NCBI GenBank assembly: GCA_944390825.1
Contig: CALXRG010000002.1
Span: 1-64,000 of the forward strand
DNA from: an uncultured Akkermansia sp.
Lineage (GTDB): Bacteria > Verrucomicrobiota > Verrucomicrobiia > Verrucomicrobiales > Akkermansiaceae
Reading direction: 5' to 3'
Length of the DNA: 64,000 nt
The translations under genes and the position numbers were made by a program. Numbering within the stretch: the first letter of the stretch is position 1; each line of letters begins with the position of its first letter. The notes under the pieces are model-generated. The model was not told the DNA's origin and did no database searches. It was given only the letters and a program-made list of their open reading frames with translations. This document shows positions 16,451 to 25,329 of this stretch, piece by piece.

Positions 16451-16750
16451 TCAGAAGGGGTAGTCGGCCGGGTTGCTTTGGGGGGCGGCGATGAGGTAGA
16501 AACCTTCGTGCCGGAAGAGGCTGCGGTCCGGGTCGTTGATTTGTTCGATGATGAAGCCTTGGGCGTTGGAGGCGCTGTGGATAATGAGGAGGCGGATGCC
16601 CTGGGCGTTCTGCCGGATGTAGTCGATGACCTGGCTGCGGACGGAGCGGTTGATGCTGCCGACGAAGACCTGGGGCTTGGGCTCGATGAACCATCGCTTG
16701 AGAATGCCGCGGATGGCGTCGGGGCTGTCTTGGGCAATGATGACGGTCAT
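16451..16750 (-). CDS. cas2: CRISPR adaptation protein Cas2e
   Basis: The 99-residue protein has the ferredoxin-like Cas2e sequence: MTVIIAQDSPDAIRGILKRW, PQVFVGSINRSVRSQVIDY and GIRLLIIHSASNAQGF. Cas2 dimerises and bridges two Cas1 dimers to capture new spacers. Its ATG overlaps the stop of cas1 by 4 nt. It is the last gene of the cas operon, and no terminator separates it from array 1. Confidence 0.95.
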   Translation of the reverse strand: MTVIIAQDSPDAIRGILKRWFIEPKPQVFVGSINRSVRSQVIDYIRQNAQGIRLLIIHSASNAQGFIIEQINDPDRSLFRHEGFYLIAAPQSNPADYPF

Positions 16751-17592
16751 GGGGTGTCAGGTTCGAAGAGCCGGGTGAGGTCGGCGGGCATGCGTTTGAG
16801 AAGCCCGGTGGTTTCGATGCGTGTTTTGAGGGCCTCACGGACCGCGGATTCGATGTCCGGCGGGGCGGCCGCGGCGGTTTCGAAGGCGGCGGGAATGCTG
16901 GTCTCGTGTTTGTAGAGGTCGGCAATGTCGTAGATGAAGGGCAGGGTGCCGGCGGCATGCACGAAGCCAAGGGAGGGGATGTAGCCCATGGAGAGGCAGA
17001 CGGAGGCGGTGAGCGCATAGAGAGAGGCGTTGGCCGCGGAAACAGCGCGATTGATGGCGTCGGAGAGGTTCCAGTTGCTGGTGTTGTAGTCGCGCCCTTT
17101 CCACGTGACGCCGTAGTCGCGTCCCATTTGGGCGTAGAGTGCGCGCACGCGGATGCCCTCCATGCCGCGCAGTTCGTTTACGCTGTGGCGGAAGACGTCG
17201 ATGTCGGCAAAGCGCTGGCGGAACATGCGGCGTGCGACGAGGGTGTGGCGTTTTTTATCGGCCCAGCAGGCAGCGTGGAGTCGGGCGTTGGCGTTGTCGT
17301 GGGTGGGAGTGATGCTGTAGGCGTAGAAGCGCAGGTTGTTTTCGCCGACCCAGGCGATGGGGGTATTCGAGTCGGCGCAGGATTTGATGGCGGCGTGGGT
17401 GGTGGAGACACCGGGGCCGAGCAGGAGGCAGGAGAGGGTGGCGACGGGGAGGTGGCAGACGGTGCCGTCGGCCCCGATCCATTTGACACTGGAGTCATCC
17501 ACTTCGAGTCTTCCGTGCTCGAGGTAGAGCGGCGTCCAGCGCTCCCGGGCCGGAGGCAGGCTGGCCAGGGGCGGGGTAGCGAAGAGGGGCAT
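16747..17592 (-). CDS. cas1: CRISPR integrase Cas1e
   Basis: The 281-residue protein is the metal-dependent integrase that inserts spacers at the leader end. Visible active-site context is a Glu in LRGMEGIRVRALY, a His in SLGFVHAAGTLPF, and an Asp in FIYDIADLYK, matching the E-H-D set of Cas1. It is slightly shorter than the E. coli protein (305 residues), mainly at the C-terminus. It is separated from cas5 by 47 nt and overlaps cas2. Confidence 0.95.
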   Translation of the reverse strand: MPLFATPPLASLPPARERWTPLYLEHGRLEVDDSSVKWIGADGTVCHLPVATLSCLLLGPGVSTTHAAIKSCADSNTPIAWVGENNLRFYAYSITPTHDNANARLHAACWADKKRHTLVARRMFRQRFADIDVFRHSVNELRGMEGIRVRALYAQMGRDYGVTWKGRDYNTSNWNLSDAINRAVSAANASLYALTASVCLSMGYIPSLGFVHAAGTLPFIYDIADLYKHETSIPAAFETAAAAPPDIESAVREALKTRIETTGLLKRMPADLTRLFEPDTP

Positions 17593-17639
17593 GGGCGGGC
17601 GGTAGGAGGGGTACGCGGAGGGGTGGAAGCGGGCGGTGC

Positions 17640-18332
17640 TCAGAATTGGAAGTAGTCTTCGCTGGCGACGCCGAGGGCTGCGATGTGGTTGATGCGCCGT
17701 GGGCCGTAGGTGCGCCCGCTGCGGCCGGAGTGAGCGGGAGAGCCGAAGCCGAGGGGTTCATCCTGCCAGGTGTCGGTGCCGGTGTGGTGGTCTTCGACTT
17801 CGATGAAGAGTTCACGCTGGTTTTCCGGGATGTGGTGTAGGGCATGTTCCCGAGCATCGGCTGCGGGCATGATGTCTTCCTGGATGAGGGGCTCGGAGGG
17901 GATGCAGCTTTTGCGGCCCAGCCAGATGCCCCACTGCGGGTCGAGCAGGGCTTGGCGCATGCGGCGCAGGAGGGGTTCGTCTTTGCTGTTGAGCAGGACG
18001 ATGAAGCGGCTGTCGTGCCAGTAGTGACGGTAGGATTGCACGGCGGTTTTGTTGTCGATGCTGCCGTTGGCTTTCCGGGTACCTTGGACGGTGTGGTAGT
18101 CGCGCAGGATGATTCCTTGCTTGCGGCAGACGGAGGTCATGCGGATGCGGTGGAAGGCTTCGATGATTTCCCGCTCGAGTGGGGATTGCCTGGCCGCGCC
18201 CATGGCCGCACAGATCATGCCGCAGATGGAGCTTTTGGATGGCGCAGGGCCTGCGCCGCGGTGCTCGAAGCGGCTGGAGTTCCCCCATGATTGCATGGGG
18301 GAACTGAGGTGGAGGATGAGAGTGGAGATCAT
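17640..18332 (-). CDS. cas5: Cascade subunit Cas5e
   Basis: The 230-residue RAMP-fold protein holds the 5' handle of the crRNA in Cascade. Its start, ISTLILHLSSPMQSWGNSSR, followed by PSKSSICGMICAAMG, is characteristic of Cas5e (CasD). Later segments LRDYHTVQGTRK and WLGRKSCIPSEPL are also typical. Its ATG overlaps the stop of cas7 by 4 nt. Confidence 0.95.
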   Translation of the reverse strand: MISTLILHLSSPMQSWGNSSRFEHRGAGPAPSKSSICGMICAAMGAARQSPLEREIIEAFHRIRMTSVCRKQGIILRDYHTVQGTRKANGSIDNKTAVQSYRHYWHDSRFIVLLNSKDEPLLRRMRQALLDPQWGIWLGRKSCIPSEPLIQEDIMPAADAREHALHHIPENQRELFIEVEDHHTGTDTWQDEPLGFGSPAHSGRSGRTYGPRRINHIAALGVASEDYFQF

Positions 18333-19408
18333 GCGATCGGTTGCGTGAGAGCGCTGATGAAGTCGGTGAGGGGGATATCCGGCAGGCAGGCGGTGACCGC
18401 GGGCTTGATGCCCCAGGTGCTTTCGAGTTTGTGGAGCTCGGCAGTGAGGGCTTTCCGGGAGGCAGCCAGGTACCCGGAGTTGGATTTGATGGGTGCCTCG
18501 AAGGCGTTGACGAGTTGAAGCGGTTGCCCTGTGGCGCGGTAGGTGCCGAGGACATAGCCGGGGACAGTGGCGCCGTTCATGGAGTTTTTGCGTGCCGACG
18601 GGACGGAAGTCAGAGCCGTGCGGACGAAGGCTGACACGATGGTTTGAAGCTCTTCCGGGGTGAGAGTGGGCATGTTCTGCCGCAGGAGGGTGAGGTTGAT
18701 GCCGATGTAGCGGTAGTAGCAGGCGGAGTTGTACTCGAGAATACCGGTCATGCCGGCGCCGCTGCTGTCATCCCCTTGGGCATCGTCCACGGCGGCGTAG
18801 AAGTCCATCTCCGGCTCGGCGCGGTGGGTGGAAAGCGCGTGGGAGAACATCGCGGCGCCTTCGACATTTAATGCGGGTTCGCTTGCCACCATGCGGCCGA
18901 ATAGAGCGATGTCGGCGGCGTCATGGAGGTTTGTTTGTTTGATGGCTTTGAGGAAGGCTTTGGAGACGAGGGAGCTTTTTTTCTTGGCGTCCACGCCCGG
19001 GTCTTGCAGGATTTGGAGTGCCGCCTCGGCGGTGGCTGCCACCTCGGCGGTGGAGAGGTAGGTGAGGGTGGAGGCGCGGTCAAGTCCTTCCGCGTCTTTT
19101 TTCTTGGCGTCGAGCTTGCCCCAGAGTTCCGCGAGTTGTTTGGGAAGATCGGGGTAGGTCTCGAGAATGCCCTCTTTTTGCGAAAGGTAATCCTGATAGA
19201 GTTTAACCAGGAGCTTGGTGCGGACACCCTGGCTGAATGCAGGCAGTTCCTCACTGAAAAGTTCGCGGTGGGCGCGTTTGAGGCATTGACTGGAGATGCG
19301 GGCGCGGGGAGTGCCCCCGAAAACGGCGCTTTTGGGGGAGCCGAGGTCGTCACGGTTGAGACAGGTGACGGGGAAGGACTGGAGGATGTGCAGTTCGATG
19401 AGTTCCAT
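18329..19408 (-). CDS. cas7: Cascade backbone subunit Cas7e
   Basis: The 359-residue protein forms the repeated backbone that coats the spacer part of the crRNA. It begins ELIELHILQSFPVTCLNRDD and has GTPRARISSQCLKRAHRELF, the classic Cas7e (CasC) start. SSGAGMTGILEYNSACYYRY lies in the middle and PSARKNSMNGATVPGYVLG near the end. It starts 62 nt after cas6e and couples to cas5 through an ATGA overlap. The length is normal. Confidence 0.96.
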   Translation of the reverse strand: MELIELHILQSFPVTCLNRDDLGSPKSAVFGGTPRARISSQCLKRAHRELFSEELPAFSQGVRTKLLVKLYQDYLSQKEGILETYPDLPKQLAELWGKLDAKKKDAEGLDRASTLTYLSTAEVAATAEAALQILQDPGVDAKKKSSLVSKAFLKAIKQTNLHDAADIALFGRMVASEPALNVEGAAMFSHALSTHRAEPEMDFYAAVDDAQGDDSSGAGMTGILEYNSACYYRYIGINLTLLRQNMPTLTPEELQTIVSAFVRTALTSVPSARKNSMNGATVPGYVLGTYRATGQPLQLVNAFEAPIKSNSGYLAASRKALTAELHKLESTWGIKPAVTACLPDIPLTDFISALTQPIA

Positions 19409-19470
19409 GATATTGTGTTGGGTTAAAAGTGACGTGTTGGGGGTGGAATGGGTGATGGGGGGATGAACAA

Positions 19471-20112
19471 TCAGGAGATGGGTTGCAGCATGAGAAGGCC
19501 GAATCCGAAGGCTTTGGCAGGACCGATGCCGGTTTCAACGCATTGGCGGAAGGCAACCGGATCCTGGACGTCGAGAATCCCGCGGAACTCGACAGAGGCA
19601 TGGTGCGCCGGCTCCAGACCTTTTTTGCGGAAGGAGCGCCGCCCTTCTCTGCTGATCGTCAGGGGGCAGGAGAGATCAGGCCAAGCGTCTGCATGGGCGA
19701 TGGTGAAACCGTGCTGTTGCCCCTTGCGGATGAGCCAGTGGGCGAGTTCGTGCTCATCAGTGATAGGAGCCCGCAGGCCGCGCTTGCGCTGCTCACCCGT
19801 CACCTTGTCAAGCTTGCGGCAGCGGATGGGGTTGGCCCTCAGGCAGAAGCGGTAGCGCTGGTGCTGAAGAAAGGATTCCGGAATTTCCTTGCAGCGGAAG
19901 ATGCGCGGCGGCAGAGTGGTGGGCGGGGTGGGCTCTGTGGCCGAGAGCACAAGGATTTTGAGGGCTCCGGTGTGTTGCTCGACGCGGTACAGAAAGTCCC
20001 GTTGCTCTTGCCCGGGAAAGAAGGTCCAGAGCACCTTGTGCCAGCCGTAGTTATCTCTCGGAATGAGGCGGGCCGCCTCAGCATCCCTCAGCAGCAGTTC
20101 ACTCAGGTACAT
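19471..20112 (-). CDS. cas6e: crRNA endonuclease Cas6e
   Basis: The 213-residue protein processes the pre-crRNA at the repeat hairpin and stays bound to the 3' handle. It begins MYLSELLLRDAEAARLIPRD with a nearby conserved His (GWHKVLWTFFPG), which is the expected catalytic context in Cas6e. It ends with the Gly-rich GPAKAFGFGLLMLQP. The start at 20112 is set by a strong AAAGGAG 8 nt upstream. The gene overlaps the 3' end of cse2 by 14 nt. It lies between cse2 and cas7 rather than after cas5 as in E. coli. Confidence 0.95.
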   Translation of the reverse strand: MYLSELLLRDAEAARLIPRDNYGWHKVLWTFFPGQEQRDFLYRVEQHTGALKILVLSATEPTPPTTLPPRIFRCKEIPESFLQHQRYRFCLRANPIRCRKLDKVTGEQRKRGLRAPITDEHELAHWLIRKGQQHGFTIAHADAWPDLSCPLTISREGRRSFRKKGLEPAHHASVEFRGILDVQDPVAFRQCVETGIGPAKAFGFGLLMLQPIS

Positions 20113-20623
20113 TGGCGGCTCCTTTCTGTTGAGTGTGAAGAGAGCCTGGCGCCCAGTACTGCTGTGCCCAGCGTTCACGAACCCGATCGCCCCAATAGAT
20201 GAGATCCGCCGCCAAACTGGCGTAGTTGACGGGAATCTCTTCCGCCTTGAGCCCGAGAATGATGGACACCAGGCGCGTGCAGAGGGCCGGCCTGTCTGCG
20301 GAGAGCAGCCTGCGGAAGCGGACATCCAGCGGGGATTCTGCTTTGCTTTCGCTGGCCGTCGATTTCTGGCGGCAGATGGCGAGACGGCGGCAGGCCGTAC
20401 CAAAATGATAGTCCGGCTGGTTGCTGTCGAGCGGGTGCGTGGCAAAAAGCCCGGCGATAGTCTCCTTCACGGGGTCGCCGATGCCCCCCACGGGAGCGAT
20501 CGCCTGCCATCCCCGGGCCCGCAGATGGCGGTTGAGCAGGCAGCGAAGCTCGGCCATGGTACCCCGGTCGTCGCGGTGCGCCCGGAGGTATTGCATCAAA
20601 GGTGTTATGTCTGTTGGATCCAT
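20099..20623 (-). CDS. cse2: Cascade small subunit Cse2 (CasB)
   Basis: The 174-residue helical protein stabilises the R-loop in Cascade. Segments fitting Cse2 are GTMAELRCLLNRHL, TACRRLAICRQKS, VRFRRLLSADRPALCTRL and VNYASLAADLIYW with the following Arg-rich helix. The ATG at 20623 (MDPTDITPL) is preferred over a TTG at 20665. With it the gene overlaps the end of cse1 by 19 nt. Confidence 0.92.
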   Translation of the reverse strand: MDPTDITPLMQYLRAHRDDRGTMAELRCLLNRHLRARGWQAIAPVGGIGDPVKETIAGLFATHPLDSNQPDYHFGTACRRLAICRQKSTASESKAESPLDVRFRRLLSADRPALCTRLVSIILGLKAEEIPVNYASLAADLIYWGDRVRERWAQQYWAPGSLHTQQKGAANVPE

Positions 20624-22152
20624 TGGATGAGTTTGTTGGGAGTGGGTAAGAGAGCCCCGGCGCAAGTGTGAGCCTTGAGCTGGCGGGGGGTGTCCCGGGG
20701 AGCCAGCTGACGGAAAGCCTCACGGGCAGCCCGTTGGATTTCCTGCAACCAGGGGAGAATGACACGGCCGTTTTCACTGCCCGCCTGCGCCCATGCCGCA
20801 GCCAGACTGACGTAGGAACTCTTGACGGCAAGCATCTGTCCCCAGAAAAGCTCTTCCGCCCGGGCAAAGACGTTGGCTTTGTTGTCAAAAGCACCATCAC
20901 CAATACCGAACTGGGCACTGATGTGGTAGGTGCTGATAGCCAGCTTCAGCAGAGAACAGCCCTGGTTCGCCAGACGCAGCAGCTGCTCCATGGCATTGAC
21001 ACACGCTTGTTGCATTTGATCTCTGGTGACGTCCGTGTAGTATTCTTCCATGCTGCCGATAACCTTCGCCTTATCAACAACAAGCGCGCCGGTCCAGAGA
21101 CTGAAGCGCTCCGGCAGACACTCGCACTCCAGGGCGGCAGGCTGATTGTGGATATGCTGGCTTGCGTTGTTAAGCAGAAGCGCGGACAGATTGCGCCAAA
21201 GAGAGCGTGAAAAAACGGCTCCGAGCAATTTACGCTTGTCGTCCTTGTCCAGCCGGATGCCGCACGTCGGTTCGTAAAATTCCAGATTCCCCTCCTTATT
21301 GTAAGTGCGGTAATCCGCCCCACGGGCCAGGAGGCAGCCGCTATCCGCAGGAGTGATCACAAGCCGGATACTCCGGCTCACGGGAACCAGCCGGCCGAAA
21401 AGCGTTTCCGTCGCATTGCGGACAGCAGGTGCATCATCAGCTGACCGGGGCATCATCTCCCAGACCGGTACGCCGACAGCAATGCGTGAGCGATGTATCG
21501 GTACCAGGTTGAGATGCACTGTATCCAACAGGTTATCCGCCAGAATCAGCGTGTGAATCGCGGAGGCCGCAACACAAGGACCCCCCGGGGCGGAATCCGG
21601 AGATTTGGGCGCCGTTTGTTTCCCGCTCCAACGCAGAACACCAATCGTGCCACCGGGCGCAAAATTCTGGAACGTAAGCAGATCAATCGCCACCTGAGGC
21701 AGGAAATAAGCTCGGGAAACTCCCCCCTCGTTGTCAAAAAGCGTACTGTTGTTACCCGCGGCACAGCTGAAATTGAGCTTGCTGAGATCCTGCAGCTCAG
21801 CTTCCCCGCAAGGTTCCAGATCAGCAAACTGAAGGAAGGCCCCATTCTCTCCCACCAGATCAAACGCATGGCTCCACTGCCGGAGGTAGGGAATAACAGC
21901 CGGCACAATGCGATCCCGGCACTCTTCGAGCTCCTCCAGATCTGCGGGGCCATTGATGGCCCGCTGGGTGATGCAGATAAGCAGACGCATGACAGCGATA
22001 CGCTCCTGAGGTTGCAGCACGAGATCACGGAGCTCTTCCGCCTGTTCGAAAAGCTGAATGAGGCTTACAAGCCTGAGCTGACCGCTCTGGTCTTGGACAG
22101 GAAGCCAAGGATCAGTACATAAATTCAGATTCGTCGGGGAACTCTGGTTCAT
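20605..22152 (-). CDS. cse1: Cascade large subunit Cse1 (CasA)
   Basis: The 515-residue protein recognises the PAM and recruits Cas3. It starts with the family signature NLCTDPWLPVQDQSGQLRLV and has the conserved early region ELRDLVLQPQERIAVMRLL. AFDLVGENGAFLQ lies near residue 95, and a helical C-terminal bundle ends the protein. The length is normal for CasA (about 500). Its start lies inside the last 41 nt of cas3, so the two are tightly coupled. Confidence 0.95.
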   Translation of the reverse strand: MNQSSPTNLNLCTDPWLPVQDQSGQLRLVSLIQLFEQAEELRDLVLQPQERIAVMRLLICITQRAINGPADLEELEECRDRIVPAVIPYLRQWSHAFDLVGENGAFLQFADLEPCGEAELQDLSKLNFSCAAGNNSTLFDNEGGVSRAYFLPQVAIDLLTFQNFAPGGTIGVLRWSGKQTAPKSPDSAPGGPCVAASAIHTLILADNLLDTVHLNLVPIHRSRIAVGVPVWEMMPRSADDAPAVRNATETLFGRLVPVSRSIRLVITPADSGCLLARGADYRTYNKEGNLEFYEPTCGIRLDKDDKRKLLGAVFSRSLWRNLSALLLNNASQHIHNQPAALECECLPERFSLWTGALVVDKAKVIGSMEEYYTDVTRDQMQQACVNAMEQLLRLANQGCSLLKLAISTYHISAQFGIGDGAFDNKANVFARAEELFWGQMLAVKSSYVSLAAAWAQAGSENGRVILPWLQEIQRAAREAFRQLAPRDTPRQLKAHTCAGALLPTPNKLIQWIQQT

Positions 22153-24757
22153 TGTTGGGACGGTGAAAGAGTGTGGTAGTCTCGATGCCGGTGGTAGCGT
22201 TCCAGCATAAACTTGTTACATTGTGAGGATAGACCATGGCCTGCCCGCTGTCAAGCACAATCAGGCAGAAAATGCGCCCCGTGCCATAGTGGCTGAGATG
22301 GGGATCGGGCGAGGCGTCCCGCAGCATCCAGAGGGGGACACGCACCACATTGGCAGCGATCGCCTTGGCGCAGCGGAAATCCCAGGAAAACTCCTGCACC
22401 GTAAAAGCATCCCCATGCAGCGGCGTAAAGAGCCACTGACCGCCGGGCCCGGCTTCAGGAACCTGGCGGAGCAAAAGCACATCCGCCGTCTCGATGCCAC
22501 CATAACGGGTACGGCACCCTTCGAGATCCCTGGCAGTACCGGCCTTGGAATTGATGTTGAGAGCCGCCTGCCGTTGCATGGAATCACGCACCCGCACCAG
22601 ATCATCGTAACTCTCCCGGGCAATTCCGGAACCCGGCACTTCCTCGCGGTACGTCTCCTCAATCAGCGGCCGGATATCCTTCGGCAGCAAGAGCTCCCGC
22701 ACCGCTGCCCACAGCAAACCCGTGCGCAGCAGAACATAGGGGCTGTACACCTTGCCACTGCCGCCCAGAGCCGCAGCGAAAGCTCGCGGATCATCCGCAT
22801 CGAGCGCCGACTTCCAACCCGGAGGAAACACCAGCATCATCAGCGGCTCCGCACCATGGCGCTCCGCCACCGGCCGCTCATGCCGCCAAAGCCGCCCCAT
22901 CCGCTGGAGCAGCATATCGGTAGGAGCGAGATCCGTGATCAGCACATCCGCATCAATATCAATACTCTGCTCCACCACCTGCGTCGCCACCAGCACACAG
23001 CCATGAGGGCGGTTGCAAGCCCCCCTCCCGAGGCGGTCAATCCAGCACGCCTCCAACTCCTCGCGGCGCCAAAGCGGAAAGCGGGCATGCAGCAGGCCAA
23101 TCTCCGGCCCGTCCTCACACCGCTCCCCCATCAGAGCCCGGTACGTCCTCTGAGCCTCACCCACGGTATTGCGGATCCAAAGAACACACTGCCCCTGTCC
23201 GGCGCGGCAGAGCGCCTGCATGACAAGCTCCTCCTCTGTATACTCACCCGCCTTCACCACATAAGACCGCTGCATCGCCGGGGGAAAAGACCGGCAAAAA
23301 AAGCCCTCCTCCGACCTCCCGCTCACCAAAGGATACTCCCGCAAAGCCTCGTGCAGAGCACCCCCATCCGCCACCGGCGCGTAACCCAGCAGCTCCTCCG
23401 TCCGCAGGCGCGTCAGCGTCGCAGAGAGGATAATCACACTCGCCCCATTGCGCTCCAAACACCGGATCAGCTCCGTAATCAGCGACCCCGTATACACATC
23501 ATAACTGTGCACCTCATCCAAAATCACCACCTTACCAGCCAAAGCAAAACGGCGCACATCACTGTGCCTGACCGCCACCACCCCCATCAGCGCCTGATCC
23601 ACCGTCCCCACACCGAAAGGCGTCAGCAGCGCACGCTTCGACGAAGCCAGCCAGTGGTGGAGCTCACGGGACGACTCCGGCTCACCCCGCAACCCCTCGC
23701 CCTCACGGCAAAGCGAACACCCCGCAAAAAGCGCATCGCGCATCAGCCAGGAATGAGCATGCGCCAGATGCAGCGTCTGCTCATTCACCTCAACACCACT
23801 GCGCTGCAAAAAATCCCGCACACGGAAAAAAATACGATTCGAAGTCGTCTGCGTAGGCAACGCAAAATAAATCCCGCAAGCCTTACCCCGCTCCAGCAAA
23901 TGATACGCCAGCGCCAGCGCCGCCTCCGTCTTGCCCCCACCCATCGCATCCTCAACCACGTACACACCCCGTCCGGCAGCCAGCTCCCACATATACCGCT
24001 GCAAAGGACGCGGCACCGGACCATGAGGAAAAAGCACCCTCCAGCTGAGCCCCCGGTCAGGATGACGCAACGGCAGCAACCCGATTCGTTCCAACGCACG
24101 GCGAGCCAGCTTCACCGAATCCCGGGCACCGCGAACCACAGGAAAGCAATGCTCGTTGGAAGCAATCCAATCCGCCACAATCATCAGACCCGTCACCAGC
24201 TTCTGGAAATTCGGCAGGGCACTCTTATCCCCGTCACTCGGCGGCGGCATCGGGAGCTGACCATAGCGGGTCTCCATCGCGTGAATCAGCTCCATCATAT
24301 CCACCTCCCACGAAGGAGGCACACCATACTGCTTACGCATCCTGGATGTGTTCCACTCGCACCAAAAACCATGGTGAGCCCCTGCACATGCCGGCCAAAA
24401 GCGAAAATCCCCGCATCCCCTCTCCCTGTAACAGCGCCGCAACCCCCATTCCGAAAAAATCGGGTGCGCCGTCAGCTCCGCACCATACATGCCAGCCCTC
24501 CCCCGGACAGATTCCCCACTGTCATCCACCCCATCCCACGCAGGGCATTTTAACTGAAAATTGCATGAAATCTTCCCCAGATCATGCAGCGCCACCAAAG
24601 TACAGACACCGGGCGGAAACAGCCCCCGGGCCTCCTCCGGCAACAACCCCAGAAGCACCGCAGCCACCTCCGCCGCATCCACCCCATGCTCCTCCACACT
24701 GGTACCGGGCTCCCCCGCAGACGTCGTCTTTGCCCAATAATAATTCCCGGTCCCCAT
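22112..24757 (-). CDS. cas3: CRISPR helicase-nuclease Cas3
   Basis: The 881-residue effector degrades target DNA after Cascade binding. The N-terminal HD nuclease shows LVALHDLGKI (H58, D59) and GAHHGFW near residue 128. The helicase part has Walker A AMGGGKTEAA (about 271), the DEVH box VILDEVHSYD (about 412), VVEQSIDIDADVLITDLAP and motif VI LLQRMGRLWRH. All key residues are present, so it should be active. The promoter at 24766-24794 leaves 8 nt between the -10 box and the ATG, predicting a leaderless mRNA. It is the first gene of the cas operon. Confidence 0.96.
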   Translation of the reverse strand: MGTGNYYWAKTTSAGEPGTSVEEHGVDAAEVAAVLLGLLPEEARGLFPPGVCTLVALHDLGKISCNFQLKCPAWDGVDDSGESVRGRAGMYGAELTAHPIFSEWGLRRCYRERGCGDFRFWPACAGAHHGFWCEWNTSRMRKQYGVPPSWEVDMMELIHAMETRYGQLPMPPPSDGDKSALPNFQKLVTGLMIVADWIASNEHCFPVVRGARDSVKLARRALERIGLLPLRHPDRGLSWRVLFPHGPVPRPLQRYMWELAAGRGVYVVEDAMGGGKTEAALALAYHLLERGKACGIYFALPTQTTSNRIFFRVRDFLQRSGVEVNEQTLHLAHAHSWLMRDALFAGCSLCREGEGLRGEPESSRELHHWLASSKRALLTPFGVGTVDQALMGVVAVRHSDVRRFALAGKVVILDEVHSYDVYTGSLITELIRCLERNGASVIILSATLTRLRTEELLGYAPVADGGALHEALREYPLVSGRSEEGFFCRSFPPAMQRSYVVKAGEYTEEELVMQALCRAGQGQCVLWIRNTVGEAQRTYRALMGERCEDGPEIGLLHARFPLWRREELEACWIDRLGRGACNRPHGCVLVATQVVEQSIDIDADVLITDLAPTDMLLQRMGRLWRHERPVAERHGAEPLMMLVFPPGWKSALDADDPRAFAAALGGSGKVYSPYVLLRTGLLWAAVRELLLPKDIRPLIEETYREEVPGSGIARESYDDLVRVRDSMQRQAALNINSKAGTARDLEGCRTRYGGIETADVLLLRQVPEAGPGGQWLFTPLHGDAFTVQEFSWDFRCAKAIAANVVRVPLWMLRDASPDPHLSHYGTGRIFCLIVLDSGQAMVYPHNVTSLCWNATTGIETTTLFHRPNNEPEFPDESEFMY

Positions 24758-24765
24758 ACCCAGCC

Positions 24766-24794
24766 ATTATCCCCACGCACATGGCTCAAGTCAA
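24766..24794 (-). promoter_or_regulatory. cas operon promoter
   Basis: Minus strand: TTGACT (24794-24789), 17-bp spacer, GATAAT (24771-24766), 8 nt to the cas3 ATG. It is divergent from, and 39 bp away from, the -35 box of the array 2 leader. Confidence 0.7.
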
Positions 24795-24833
24795 CCATTC
24801 TTTCCGGAGAAATGAATTTTTTGCGCTATCATA

Positions 24834-24935
24834 TTGCCTGTGCCTGTGAGACGTGTTACGATACTGAGCGGGAAGTAAGCTCTCAAAATTCCGGAAAACG
24901 GGATTTTTTAAGCCGTAACTCATTGAAAACTTAGT
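24834..24935 (+). promoter_or_regulatory. Leader and promoter of CRISPR array 2
   Basis: TTGCCT (24834-24839), 17-bp spacer, TACGAT (24857-24862), then 73 nt to the first repeat, exactly as in leader 1. The repeat-proximal 25 nt (AACTCATTGAAAAC, then TTAG) are nearly identical to leader 1. Confidence 0.75.
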
Positions 24936-25329
24936 GTTGTCCCCGCACACGCGGGGATGGTCCGGGTATCCATACCTCGCGCTCCAGGCGCACCACGTTG
25001 TCCCCGCACACGCGGGGATGGTCCGGATGATTGCTTGCTGATGTGCGTTTGCTTTCGGTTGTCCCCGCACACGCGGGGATGGTCCGGCGTTCACGCTCAG
25101 CATCTGAGGCATCATCCGGTTGTCCCCGCACACGCGGGGATGGTCCGAGGATACCATGGCAACAAAAAATTGCATTCGCGTTGTCCCCGCACACGCGGGG
25201 ATGGTCCGCGGCGGTCCGTTTGTCCGAGACGACAAAACGCGTTGTCCCCGCACACGCGGGGATGGTCCGGGAAAACAATACGATCTTAAACCCTATTGGG
25301 AGTTGTCCCGCGTACATGCGGGATGACTT
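24936..25329 (+). CRISPR. CRISPR array 2, type I-E, 6 spacers
   Basis: There are seven repeats at 24936, 24997, 25058, 25119, 25180, 25241 and 25302 with six 32-bp spacers (61-bp period). The first six repeats match the array 1 consensus. The last (GTTGTCCCGCGTACATGCGG, then GATGACTT) is degenerate and marks the leader-distal end. Because the repeat is shared, the same Cas6e should process both arrays. The first repeats are unmutated, consistent with a leader that is, or recently was, active. Confidence 0.97.

Noticed and set aside
16100..16463. Protein-coding frames through the CRISPR arrays
   Set aside because: They translate the 61-bp repeat-spacer period into repeated peptides (GDNxxx, RGWSxxx) and are artefacts of the arrays. 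The same applies at 24786-25353.
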